From Williamsia herbipolensis (GTDB taxonomy: Bacteria > Actinomycetota > Actinomycetes > Mycobacteriales > Mycobacteriaceae), in NCBI RefSeq assembly GCF_000964005.1, contig NZ_JXYP01000035.1, positions 1-64,000 of the forward strand: a stretch of DNA of 64,000 bases, written 5' to 3'. This document shows, piece by piece, positions 54,400 to 64,000 of this stretch. The position numbers and the translations under genes were made by a program. The notes beneath the pieces were generated by a model. The model did not search any database. It worked only from the letters and a program-made list of their open reading frames with translations, and was not told the DNA's origin. Position 1 is the first letter of the stretch, and every line of letters starts with the position of its first letter.

Positions 54400-55364
54400 G
54401 ATTTCTGCTCGACACCGAACACCTCGATCTCGCGGGCAGTATCGACGCGATGCTCGCCCGCGCCGACATGCCCGCGGTGGTGCGGGCGTGGAACGACGGC
54501 GATCACGACCCGGGCCGAGCGGTGTGGCGCGGGCTCGCCGACACCGGCGTCACCGCGCTGCTCGCCTCGGAGGAGGCGGGCGGCGTCGGGGCGGGCGCGG
54601 TCGAGATGGTCGTCGCGGCCGAACAACTCGGTCGCCACTGCGTACCCGGCCCGGTCGCCGAGACCGTCGCCGTCGTCCCGGTCGTGCTGTCCGCCGCCGG
54701 ACGGGCCGACCTCGCCGAACCACTGTTCGCGGGGGACCTCGCGACGATCGCGGTGCCCGACGAGGTGCCGTACGCCGCCGACGCGATGACCGCCGACCTC
54801 GTTCTGCTCCTGCAGGATTCGGTACTGCACGTCGCCGAACCCGACGTCACCCACGCCTCGGTCGACCGGTCGCGGCACATCTCCACCGTCGTCGCCCGTG
54901 AGTCGGTGGCGACCGACATCGACACGCAGCGGGCCCTCGAGATCGGTGCGCTGGCCACCGCGGCGCAGCTCGTGGGTCTGGCGTCGGCGATGCTGTCGAC
55001 GGCGAGCGATCATGCGCGCAACCGGACCCAGTTCGGGCGCCCGATCGGATCGTTCCAGGCCGTGAAGCACCACCTCGCCGACGTCGCGATCGCCGTGGAG
55101 ATGGCACGCCCCCTGGTGCACGGGGCCGCGCTGGCGATCGACTCCGGCGCCGCGACGACCGGGCGCGACGTCTCCGCCGCGAAGGTCGCCTGCGGCCGCG
55201 CCGCCGATCTCGCGGCACGCACCGCCCTGCAGACCCTGGGCGCGATCGGCTACACCGCCGAACACGACCTGTCGCTCTACCTGACCAAGACCCGTGCGCT
55301 GCAATCGGCGTGGGGCACCGCGGCGCGACACCGCCGCACGGTGTTGTCGGCGATCACCGCATGA
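54396..55364 (+). CDS. Acyl-CoA dehydrogenase, short/beta-type
   Basis: A 322-residue divergent ACAD. The family middle domain is reduced. The region RTQFGRPIGSFQAVKHHLADVAI and GAIGYTAEHDLSLYLTKTRA are conserved, with Glu in the TAEHD motif, where the catalytic base lies in this subgroup. ATGA overlap with the upstream FadE indicates a hetero-oligomer. Confidence 0.87.
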   Translation: MRFLLDTEHLDLAGSIDAMLARADMPAVVRAWNDGDHDPGRAVWRGLADTGVTALLASEEAGGVGAGAVEMVVAAEQLGRHCVPGPVAETVAVVPVVLSAAGRADLAEPLFAGDLATIAVPDEVPYAADAMTADLVLLLQDSVLHVAEPDVTHASVDRSRHISTVVARESVATDIDTQRALEIGALATAAQLVGLASAMLSTASDHARNRTQFGRPIGSFQAVKHHLADVAIAVEMARPLVHGAALAIDSGAATTGRDVSAAKVACGRAADLAARTALQTLGAIGYTAEHDLSLYLTKTRALQSAWGTAARHRRTVLSAITA

Positions 55365-56470
55365 GCGACACCGTGTTCGCCGCACCCGGGGTCGACACCG
55401 CCGAACAGTCCGCGCTGCGCGACTCGGTGCGCACCGTGCTGGCCCGCCAGGGCGGATCGGCGTCGTTGCGCGCCGCGATGGCCGCGACCCCCCGGTTCGA
55501 CGGCTCTCTGTGGAGAACACTGGCCGAGCAGGTGGGGGTGGCCGCGCTCGCCGTGCCCGAACGGTTCGGCGGGGTCGGCGCCACGCTGGTGGAGAGCCAC
55601 ATCGTCCTCGAGGAACTCGGGCGGTCGCTGCACCCCGTGCCGATGCTGGGCGCGGTGCTCGCCACGCAGGCCCTGCTGCTCACCCGCGACGACGACGCCT
55701 GCGCACGATTGCTCCCCGGTATCGCCGAGGGGTCGTCGGTCGCCGCACTGTGCTGGGCCGACGAATCGGGCTGGGACACCCGCGGCGTCGTCGCCGATGG
55801 CGGACTCCTGACCGGGACGGCGCACTACGTGCTCGACGGCGAGTACGCCGACGTGTTCCTGGTGATCGCCCGCTCGGGGACGCACACGACGCTGCACGAG
55901 GTCTCCCCCGACGCCGACGGGGTGTCCCGGACCCCGCTGCCCGTGCTCGACCCGACACGACCGCTGACCCGGGTGACCTTCGACGACACACCTGCTCAGA
56001 CGATCGCCGCACCCGGCGACCTCATCGGTCGACTCCAGGCCGTCGCCTCGGTCGCCCTCAGCGCCGAGCAGGTCGGGGTGTCCGCAGAACTGCTCGACCG
56101 GACGGTCGCCCACACGTCCGCACGTACCCAGTTCGGCCGGCCGATCGGCTCGTTCCAGGCCCTCAAACATCGGATGGCCGACATGTTCGTGGCGGTCGAG
56201 TCGGCGCGATCGATCTCCTACGCCGCCGCCCACGCGCTGGCGCACGACTCCGGACCGGACGGCGCCGACCCCACCATCGCCGCGGCCCGCATCCACTGCT
56301 CCCGCGCCGCGGCGGCCGTCGCCGGAGAGGCGGTGCAGATGCACGGCGGGATCGGCATCACGTGGGAGCACGACGTCCAGCTGTACTTCAAACGCGCCCA
56401 CACCGACGCGCAGCTGTTCAAACGCCCGCAGACGGCGAACGAGGGCCTTGCGAGGACCCTCGAACTGTAA
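55361..56470 (+). CDS. Acyl-CoA dehydrogenase (third of operon)
   Basis: A 369-residue ACAD with RTQFGRPIGSFQALKHRMADMFV and MHGGIGITWEHDVQLYFKRAH, with Glu of TWEHD as the probable base. The start at 55361 overlaps the previous stop (ATGA); an in-frame alternative further upstream is not needed. The three ACADs may form two alternative alpha/beta pairs. Confidence 0.9.
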   Translation: MSDTVFAAPGVDTAEQSALRDSVRTVLARQGGSASLRAAMAATPRFDGSLWRTLAEQVGVAALAVPERFGGVGATLVESHIVLEELGRSLHPVPMLGAVLATQALLLTRDDDACARLLPGIAEGSSVAALCWADESGWDTRGVVADGGLLTGTAHYVLDGEYADVFLVIARSGTHTTLHEVSPDADGVSRTPLPVLDPTRPLTRVTFDDTPAQTIAAPGDLIGRLQAVASVALSAEQVGVSAELLDRTVAHTSARTQFGRPIGSFQALKHRMADMFVAVESARSISYAAAHALAHDSGPDGADPTIAAARIHCSRAAAAVAGEAVQMHGGIGITWEHDVQLYFKRAHTDAQLFKRPQTANEGLARTLEL

Positions 56471-56539
56471 AAAGTTCAGCCGTTCGACCGACTTGCGTCC
56501 ACATCAGTCCGCCGTCGCGATCACCGTATTACCATCGCG

Positions 56540-57790
56540 ATGATGAACGACCGCTCGAGTTCGCGCGCCGGGAACGCGGCGAACTACGTGGACCCGAAGG
56601 CGGTCAGCCCTGCTCTGACCACCACTCTCGAACTCGCGGCGCGCGCGGTGGACTTCTCGATGGCGATCCTGCACATCCTCGACGACGAGAACCAGTACGT
56701 GCTGGCCGCGCACGGCGTCCGCGGAGCCATCGGCTCGGTCACGCCGCGCCAGAACACGACCTGCCGCGAGGTCGTCGACACCGGACGTCCGCTCGTCATC
56801 GCCGACGCCACGAACTCGACGATCAACGAGTCGCTGCTCGATCCGCTGCGCAAGGCCGGTCTGCGGACGTACGTCGGTGTACCGCTGTTCAGTCGCGAGC
56901 ACACCGCGATCGGGACGTTGTGCCTCACCGACACCGAGGTGCGTGAACTCGACGTCGACGACCTCACCCTGCTGCAGAAGTACGCCCGCGTCCTCGAGGA
57001 GCAACTCGAGTTGCAGCGCGACCGGGAGGTCACCGCCGGGGTCTACCCGCTCGACGAGATCATCACCGGGCTCCAGCGCGGCGAGATCCGCCCGTACTTC
57101 CAGGCGATCGTCGATCCGCGCACCCGCCGCATGCACGGGTACGAGGCGCTGTGCCGCTGGATGCACCCCACCGACGGTCTGCTCCCACCGAGCCGTTTCT
57201 TGCCCGCGGTCCGCGACACCGACATCATGCTCGACATCGACCTGTCGGTGATGCGCATCGCGATGACGGTGATGGCCGGGTCGTCGGACACCGTGGTGCA
57301 CGTCAACGTCGACGGCGCGCATCTGATCCGACCGGCGCGACTGCACCTCCTGCTCGACGCCGTCGCCGAGGGCGCGTTGCCCCCCGAACGTCTGTGCCTC
57401 GAACTCGTCGAATCGGCCACCCTCGACGACACCGAGGCCATCGAGGCGATCTCCGCGCTGCGCGCTCTCGGCACCCACATCGTGATCGACGACGTGGGCC
57501 GCGGATGGTCGTCGCTGAGCCGCATGATCACCTGGCCCATCGACGGTTTCAAGATCGACGCGTCCCTCACCGCCGGCCTCGGCACCGACGTCGTCGACCA
57601 CCTGCTCAGCGGACTCATCAGCCACGCCGCGGCCAACAATCTCAGCGTGATCGCCGAGGGGATCGAGACGCCCGAGCAGGTCACCTCGCTCGTCGCGCTG
57701 CACTGCCCACTGGCGCAGGGCTACCACTTCCAGGTGCCGCAGCCCTATCCCATCGCCCTGCGTGCCGGAGACGTGACCGAGCGCATCTAG
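56540..57790 (+). CDS. GAF-EAL domain protein (cyclic-di-GMP phosphodiesterase-like)
   Basis: A 416-residue cytosolic protein with an N-terminal GAF-type sensor (residues about 25-155, AARAVDFSMAILHILDDENQYVLAAHG) and a C-terminal EAL domain (about 175-410). EAL motif residues are largely present: YEALCRW, VHVNVDG (Asn), ELVESATL (Glu), IDDVGRG (Asp pair), FKIDAS (Lys) and AEGIETPEQ (Glu, Gln); several loop residues differ from consensus (DDVGRG for DDFGTG). Hydrolysis of cyclic di-GMP is likely but unproven. It ends in a CTAG shared with the convergent sulfotransferase stop. Confidence 0.85.
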   Translation: MMNDRSSSRAGNAANYVDPKAVSPALTTTLELAARAVDFSMAILHILDDENQYVLAAHGVRGAIGSVTPRQNTTCREVVDTGRPLVIADATNSTINESLLDPLRKAGLRTYVGVPLFSREHTAIGTLCLTDTEVRELDVDDLTLLQKYARVLEEQLELQRDREVTAGVYPLDEIITGLQRGEIRPYFQAIVDPRTRRMHGYEALCRWMHPTDGLLPPSRFLPAVRDTDIMLDIDLSVMRIAMTVMAGSSDTVVHVNVDGAHLIRPARLHLLLDAVAEGALPPERLCLELVESATLDDTEAIEAISALRALGTHIVIDDVGRGWSSLSRMITWPIDGFKIDASLTAGLGTDVVDHLLSGLISHAAANNLSVIAEGIETPEQVTSLVALHCPLAQGYHFQVPQPYPIALRAGDVTERI

Positions 57791-58953
57791 CGGCGGGCGA
57801 TCAGGCCGTCGAACGCGTCGTCGACGGCGGCCTCGGTGAGTCCGAAGTCCTCGAGCGAATAGCGGTGCACCGGTTTGCGATCGCCGCTCTTGCTCTCGGC
57901 GTCCATGGCGACCATCGCCGCGCGTGCCTCGTCGCCGAGAGGCGTGCCCAGTGCGGTGTAGATCGTCTCGACCGCGCCGAGGGGATCGTCACGGAGGTCG
58001 GCGAAGTCGATGTCGACGAACGACGCGGGATCGTGTCGTGCCCGCGCCTGGGTGAATCGCTGCAGACCCCGCGACCACAGTTCGAGTTGGGTCGCACCGA
58101 TGGTGTCGCCGACGAACGTCGTCGACCACCCGTCGGTGGCGCTGGCGGCCAACGAGCACATCGATCCGATGATCGTGCGCGGCGGCCGGTGGGTCTGGAC
58201 CACGAGGGCGTCGGGATAGACGGCGAGGAGTTCGTCGAGAGCGAACAGGTGGCTCGGATTCTTGAGCACCCACCGCTTCTCGGGCTCGTTCGCGCCGATC
58301 AGTGCCAGGTTGCGACGGTGGCGTTCGTAGGCCGGCGTCCAGTCACGACCGTCGAGCCAGCGTGAGTAGGTCGGCAGATGCGCCAGCGACTCGTACGAGA
58401 TCGACATCATGGTCTGCCGCAGGAGTTGCCAGCACTCCTCGACGTCGTCGGCACTCATGTAGTGCAGGCCCATGAACTCCGGGTTCTCCACGTGGTGTTG
58501 CTCGAGGCCGGCATTGATCTGTTGGAACACGGGATTCGCGGCCCACGTGTCGCGCGGCGGGCGCGGTTGGGGGAACTCCGCCAACCACATCTCGAGACCC
58601 TGGTGCGCGGGATCGGCGGTCAGCAGGCGGTGCAGTGCCGTGGTGCCCGTCCGCGGCAGCCCGGTGACGAAGATCGGCCGGGTGATCGGGGTCGAGGACA
58701 ACCCGGGGTTCGCCGTGAACGACGCCTGACTGACCAGCCGCGCCACCAGTGCGCCGCGGAGGAAGAACCGGGACATCTTGCTGCCCAGTTCGGTCAGGCC
58801 TGCGTCTCGCTGGTAACTCTCCAGCAGCACCGACAGGCCCTCGCGGTAGTCGTAACCGCCCGGCTCGTCGGTACCGAAATCGTCGAGCCCGCAGGCCTTG
58901 ATCGCCGAGGCGTGCAGGTCCTCGACGGTGCCCACACCGGTACGTCCGGTCAT
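57787..58953 (-). CDS. Sulfotransferase family protein
   Basis: A 388-residue protein of the PAPS-dependent sulfotransferase superfamily. The 5'-phosphosulfate loop is TGLPRTGTTALHRLL (about residues 94-108); HFVENP..LHYMSADDVEECW-type segment and RWVLKNPSHL lie further on. The acceptor is unknown; sterol, lipid or small alcohols are possible. It is at the end of the steroid-degradation operon, and the cysDNC operon that makes PAPS is only about 6 kb away. ATG at 58953 after GGAC. Confidence 0.82.
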   Translation of the reverse strand: MTGRTGVGTVEDLHASAIKACGLDDFGTDEPGGYDYREGLSVLLESYQRDAGLTELGSKMSRFFLRGALVARLVSQASFTANPGLSSTPITRPIFVTGLPRTGTTALHRLLTADPAHQGLEMWLAEFPQPRPPRDTWAANPVFQQINAGLEQHHVENPEFMGLHYMSADDVEECWQLLRQTMMSISYESLAHLPTYSRWLDGRDWTPAYERHRRNLALIGANEPEKRWVLKNPSHLFALDELLAVYPDALVVQTHRPPRTIIGSMCSLAASATDGWSTTFVGDTIGATQLELWSRGLQRFTQARARHDPASFVDIDFADLRDDPLGAVETIYTALGTPLGDEARAAMVAMDAESKSGDRKPVHRYSLEDFGLTEAAVDDAFDGLIARR

Positions 58954-58981
58954 CGTCGGTCCTCTCAGGAGTGATCTCGCA

Positions 58982-59764
58982 TCAACTATGGAACTGGCCG
59001 CAGTTGACGTCGAGGGTCTGCCCGGTGATCGCACTGGCCCAGTCCGACGCCAGGAACACCACCGCCCGCGCGATCTCGTCGGGTTCGGGCAGTCGCTTGA
59101 GGTCCGACTTCGAGGCCGTCTCGCGGTAGACGTCGTCGGGGCTGATGTCGTACTTCTTCGCGACCTCGCCGAAGTACCACCGGAGTTGATCGTCCCAGAT
59201 GTACCCGGGCGCAACACTGTTCACCCGGATGCCGTGGTCTCCCAGTTCGGTCGCCAGGGTCTGCGACATCGCCAGCAGCGCCGCCTTGGCCAGCTTGTAG
59301 CTGCCGTAACGGGGTTCGCTGTGGCGCAGCACCATCGAGTTGATCATCACCACCGCACCGGACGTCGCGCCCAGAGCCTCGGTGAACGCCTTCGTCATGC
59401 GCAGACCGCCGAGCACGGTGAGGGCGAGGCTGGAGGTGATGGCGTCGAAGTCGGTGCGGGCCAACGACTTCATCGAGGGCAGGGCGAAGGCGTTGTTGAC
59501 GAGCGCGTCGACGCGGCCGAACCGCTCCACCGTCGCCGCGACGAGGGCGTCGACCGCCTCGTCGGAGGTGATGTCGGTCGGCACCGCGTGCGCGACACCA
59601 CCGGCGGTGGTGATCTCGTCGGCCACCGCGTGCAGACGTTCGGGGGTCCGTGCCGCGAGCACGACCGATGCCCCGGCCGCGGCGGACTGCAGGCATATCG
59701 ACCGGCCCAGTCCGGGACCCACGCCGCCGACCACGACGACCTTGCCGTCCAACAGTCCGGTCAT
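58982..59764 (-). CDS. Short-chain dehydrogenase/reductase (steroid cluster)
   Basis: A 260-residue SDR. The cofactor loop is a variant GGVGPGLGRS, NNAF replaces NNAG, and catalytic Ser (INSMVLRHSE) and YKLAK (YxxxK) are present. The C-terminus (QTLDVNCGQFH) is typical. Its place between the DUF1214 and sulfotransferase genes in the hsa block suggests a steroid or steroid-fragment dehydrogenase; substrate unknown. Confidence 0.85.
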   Translation of the reverse strand: MTGLLDGKVVVVGGVGPGLGRSICLQSAAAGASVVLAARTPERLHAVADEITTAGGVAHAVPTDITSDEAVDALVAATVERFGRVDALVNNAFALPSMKSLARTDFDAITSSLALTVLGGLRMTKAFTEALGATSGAVVMINSMVLRHSEPRYGSYKLAKAALLAMSQTLATELGDHGIRVNSVAPGYIWDDQLRWYFGEVAKKYDISPDDVYRETASKSDLKRLPEPDEIARAVVFLASDWASAITGQTLDVNCGQFHS

Positions 59765-59771
59765 CTCGCCC

Positions 59772-60992
59772 TCACCCCAACATCCTGCTCGCGATGCCGC
59801 GCTGTCGGGCGGCGATCCGCTCCCGCCAACCGTCGGCGTCGATCACGTTGTGGGAGTGGAACGGGAGGTGTTGTGCGACATCGTCGAACGCGATGACCTG
59901 CGCGGTGGGGCCCGCGCTCGCAGGGATGGGCGCCGAGGTGCGTTGCCACCGGATCTGCAGGATGCCGTGGCTGCGGCCGGTGGTCTCGATCCAGTTGGCG
60001 ACACCGGGATCGCGGCGGGAGACCACCATGCGGATCATGCCGTCGGGGTCGGTCTGCGCCTGGGCGGTGTTGAGGCTGGTCTGATGGCCGATGTAGTCGA
60101 GCGAGATGTACCACATGCTCCCCAACTGGAAACCCTGATACGGCGCATCGGATCTCGGGACCGTGATGATCATGGCCTCGTCGTCGGCGAGGTCGTAGTG
60201 CCCGACCGAGGAGAACTGTGTCGACAGTCCGCCGGGGGTGAGGCGGGGCTCGGTGAAGGTGTTCACCGGCAGGTCGAGATAGAACCATTTCGGGAAGTTG
60301 AACCAGGTGTTGATCCGCGAGAGCAACATCTTGCCGGCCACCCGATACCGCTTGGTGAGAACCGCGATGTCGGGTTCGTCGGCCGGGGTACCCACGGTGT
60401 CGACGCGCTCGATCGAGATGGTCCCCTTCTGCTCGGCCGGCCAGTCGCCGAACACCTCGCGCACCGCGAGCGTGGTGGCCCCGTCGGCGAGGGTGAAGTG
60501 GTTCGGCCGTGTCTCGTCGGGACCGTAGGGGCCGAACCACAACTCGAAGGAACCGTCGGCGGCGATGTCGAGGCGTCGGTCGTCGAACGCGTCGTCGCCA
60601 CCGGGAACCCGGTCGGGGTCGTAGTTGCCGGTGATCACCTGGAAACTGAGATCGGTGGTGGTGCCCCGCGTCCCGGTGACCCGGTACTCGGCGCCGGCCA
60701 CGAGATCGGCGCTGTAGTAGAGGGTGTCGGGGTTGTCGAGGCCCATCTTCGTGTACGGGCCGGTGGAGGTGACGAAGAACGGGTGGGTCAGCGCCCGCGA
60801 CCACGCGAGTTGCATCACCGCGTGGATGCTCTGCCCGAGATAGCTGTACCCCTCGGCGAGGTCGATGTCGGTGCGGATGAAATCGGCTCCGCGGATCAAC
60901 TCCTCGGCCTCGGCGATCGCCGCGGTCAGCGGTGCGGTGATGTCGGCGACCGGCACCGGCGTCGACGCCGGGATGTCGCTGCTCACAGCCAT
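59772..60992 (-). CDS. DUF1214 domain-containing protein
   Basis: A 406-residue protein. An N-terminal all-alpha portion (residues about 30-75) is followed by a beta-rich DUF1214-type region (SRSHGILQIRWQRTSAPIP near the end). Function unknown; several actinobacterial steroid clusters carry such genes. The ATG at 60992 lies 10 nt inside the hsaB 3' end, so it is cotranscribed. No signal peptide. Confidence 0.75.
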   Translation of the reverse strand: MAVSSDIPASTPVPVADITAPLTAAIAEAEELIRGADFIRTDIDLAEGYSYLGQSIHAVMQLAWSRALTHPFFVTSTGPYTKMGLDNPDTLYYSADLVAGAEYRVTGTRGTTTDLSFQVITGNYDPDRVPGGDDAFDDRRLDIAADGSFELWFGPYGPDETRPNHFTLADGATTLAVREVFGDWPAEQKGTISIERVDTVGTPADEPDIAVLTKRYRVAGKMLLSRINTWFNFPKWFYLDLPVNTFTEPRLTPGGLSTQFSSVGHYDLADDEAMIITVPRSDAPYQGFQLGSMWYISLDYIGHQTSLNTAQAQTDPDGMIRMVVSRRDPGVANWIETTGRSHGILQIRWQRTSAPIPASAGPTAQVIAFDDVAQHLPFHSHNVIDADGWRERIAARQRGIASRMLG

Positions 60993-61557
60993 GTGTCGCC
61001 TCCGGTCCAGGTGAGGAAGTTCTCGAGCTCGGCCTGCGCCGGCGTCACCCGCGGATGTTCGGTCGACAGATAGCCACCGCGATAGAACAGCAACGGCTTG
61101 TCCTGCAGCATCTCGCCGAGCACGGTGACCCTGCCGATCACGATGAAGTGGTCGCCACCGTCGTCGACGCGTTCGATGTCGCACTGCGCCCAGGTGATGC
61201 AGTGGCGGATCACCGGCAGGCCCCCGGGTGACCGGTCCCAGTCGATGTGCGCGAACTTGTCGGTGCCCGGCGCGCCGAAGGTGGCGCTGACGTCCTGCTG
61301 GTGGTTGGACAGGATGTTCACGCAGAACCGACCGGCCGTCTCGATGACCTTCCAACTGCGCGCGAGGTCTTCTGCGGACAGAACAGCACGAGCGGCGGGT
61401 CGAGCGACAGCGCGGCGAACGACTGGCAGGCGAACCCGGCCGGTGATCCCTCGGCGTCGAGGGTGGTGATCACGGTGACCCCGGTGCAGAACTGCCCCAT
61501 CGCGGTGCGGAACTGGCGCGGGTCGAAATCGGTGGTGCCTCGCGAGGCGTGGCTCAT
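60983..61557 (-). pseudogene. hsaB: HsaB-type flavin reductase, frameshifted
   Basis: The reductase partner of HsaA, expected about 190 residues. Residues 1-66 (QFCTGVTVITTLDAEGSPAGFACQSFAALSLDPPLVLFCPQKTSR) are in one frame and the rest (SWKVIETAGRFCVNILSNHQQDVSA ... LLFYRGGYLST) in another. The shift is at the GCGCGCG tract 61358-61364, consistent with two extra bases (or one missing). The first frame stops at 61318. The remainder is well conserved to the end, so this is either a recent inactivating mutation or a sequencing error. Confidence 0.85.
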
Positions 61558-61558
61558 G

Positions 61559-63671
<2,113 letters not shown>

Positions 63672-63710
63672 GCGCGCACTCCCAACTCATGGTGAACAAT
63701 CTCGGATCCA

Positions 63711-63728
63711 AGACTAGAACACGTTCTC
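63711..63728 (-). promoter_or_regulatory. KstR-type operator and -10 box of hsaA
   Basis: TAGAAC-AC-GTTCTC (63715-63728) matches TnnAACnnGTTnnA except the last base. On the minus strand its TA begins TAGTCT (-10), the same geometry as the box at 18924-18941. Confidence 0.75.
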
Positions 63729-63785
63729 ATTTATGTCGAGGCCTGCGCGTTTGCGCCGGTACAGTGGCGTCTCGAAGGGCATTTC

Positions 63786-63799
63786 TGTAACGTGTTCTA
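63786..63799 (+). promoter_or_regulatory. KstR-type operator upstream of kshA
   Basis: TGTAAC-GT-GTTCTA matches TnnAACnnGTTnnA in full. Its final TA leads into TACTGAT, an imperfect -10. It lies 53 bp upstream of kshA and 57 bp from the hsaA operator. Confidence 0.75.
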
Positions 63800-63852
63800 C
63801 TGATGATGCCGCGGGTACACGCCGCGTGTGGCCGGTCGCGAGGAGCGTTGAG

Positions 63853-64000
63853 ATGACTGATCTGCAGAACGATGTCGCCATCCGCGAGATCGACACCGGG
63901 ACCCCGCCCACCCGCTTCGCCCGGGGATGGCACTGCCTGGGTCTGGCCTCGGAGTTCACCGACGGCGTCCCGCACTCCATCGAGGCCTTCGGCACCAAAC
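63853..64000 (+). CDS. kshA: 3-ketosteroid-9alpha-monooxygenase oxygenase component KshA (3' partial)
   Basis: The first 49 residues only; the gene runs off the window. The N-terminus MTDLQNDVAIREIDTGTPPTRFARGWHCLG matches KshA, the Rieske non-haem oxygenase that hydroxylates C9 to open steroid ring B; the Rieske ligands lie further on. AGGAG is 7 nt before the ATG. It is divergent from hsaA with a KstR-type box in front of each. Confidence 0.85.
   Translation, partial: MTDLQNDVAIREIDTGTPPTRFARGWHCLGLASEFTDGVPHSIEAFGTK

Overview
The window is a high-GC, gene-dense chromosomal segment of a mycolic-acid actinobacterium (order Mycobacteriales). Gordonia or a close relative is the best fit, inferred from gene content rather than a database match. 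Pointers are a full type VII (ESX) locus with EccA-E, MycP, PE/PPE-like and EspG proteins; sterol-degradation genes (hsaA, hsaC, hsaB, kshA) behind KstR-type operators; DUF3073, DUF3558 and DUF732 proteins; and several apparently leaderless starts placed 6-7 nt after a TANNNT -10 box. Intergenic gaps are all under 300 bp; many neighbours overlap by ATGA, GTGA or TGATG.

Layout. 1-21.5 kb is a purine-synthesis neighbourhood. A ygfZ-like gene, DUF3073, purM, purF and a sterol-carrier-like gene recall M. tuberculosis Rv0811c-Rv0807, but here purM and purF are separated by a dipeptide ABC importer (ATPase, two permeases, lipoprotein receptor) and an OPT oligopeptide transporter. Beyond purF lie VOC, GCS2-type ligase, Rv0361-like, PhyH-type dioxygenase and DapB-fold oxidoreductase genes (the last behind a KstR-like box), then purL with a half-length SMR remnant at its end.

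21.6-47.1 kb is the ESX locus. eccA, an SDR gene, eccC, eccD, mycP, an EspG-like gene, a DUF3558 lipoprotein, a large EspB-like substrate, a DUF732 lipoprotein, eccB and eccE form the machine block. A minus-strand run follows: YbaB-like, WXG-like, CpnT-N-like, an EspC-like small protein, a Pro/Gly/Ala-rich protein, PE, PPE, EspG and two WXG100 proteins. Two small YbaB-related genes point the other way. Several putative substrates share short C-terminal motifs, and a markedly AT-richer patch lies at about 32.4-33.2 kb.

47.1-51.3 kb is a sulfate-activation operon (cysD, cysNC, cysQ) whose genes overlap one another and run into a pair of SMR transporter genes. 51.4-57.8 kb has an IclR-type regulator, an enoyl-CoA hydratase plus three acyl-CoA dehydrogenases behind a palindrome-controlled leaderless promoter, and a GAF-EAL cyclic-di-GMP protein.

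57.8-64 kb is a steroid-ring degradation block on the minus strand (hsaA, hsaC, a frameshifted hsaB, a DUF1214 gene, an SDR and a sulfotransferase), divergent from kshA, which runs off the right edge. KstR-type boxes flank both divergent promoters. hsaD is not in the window.
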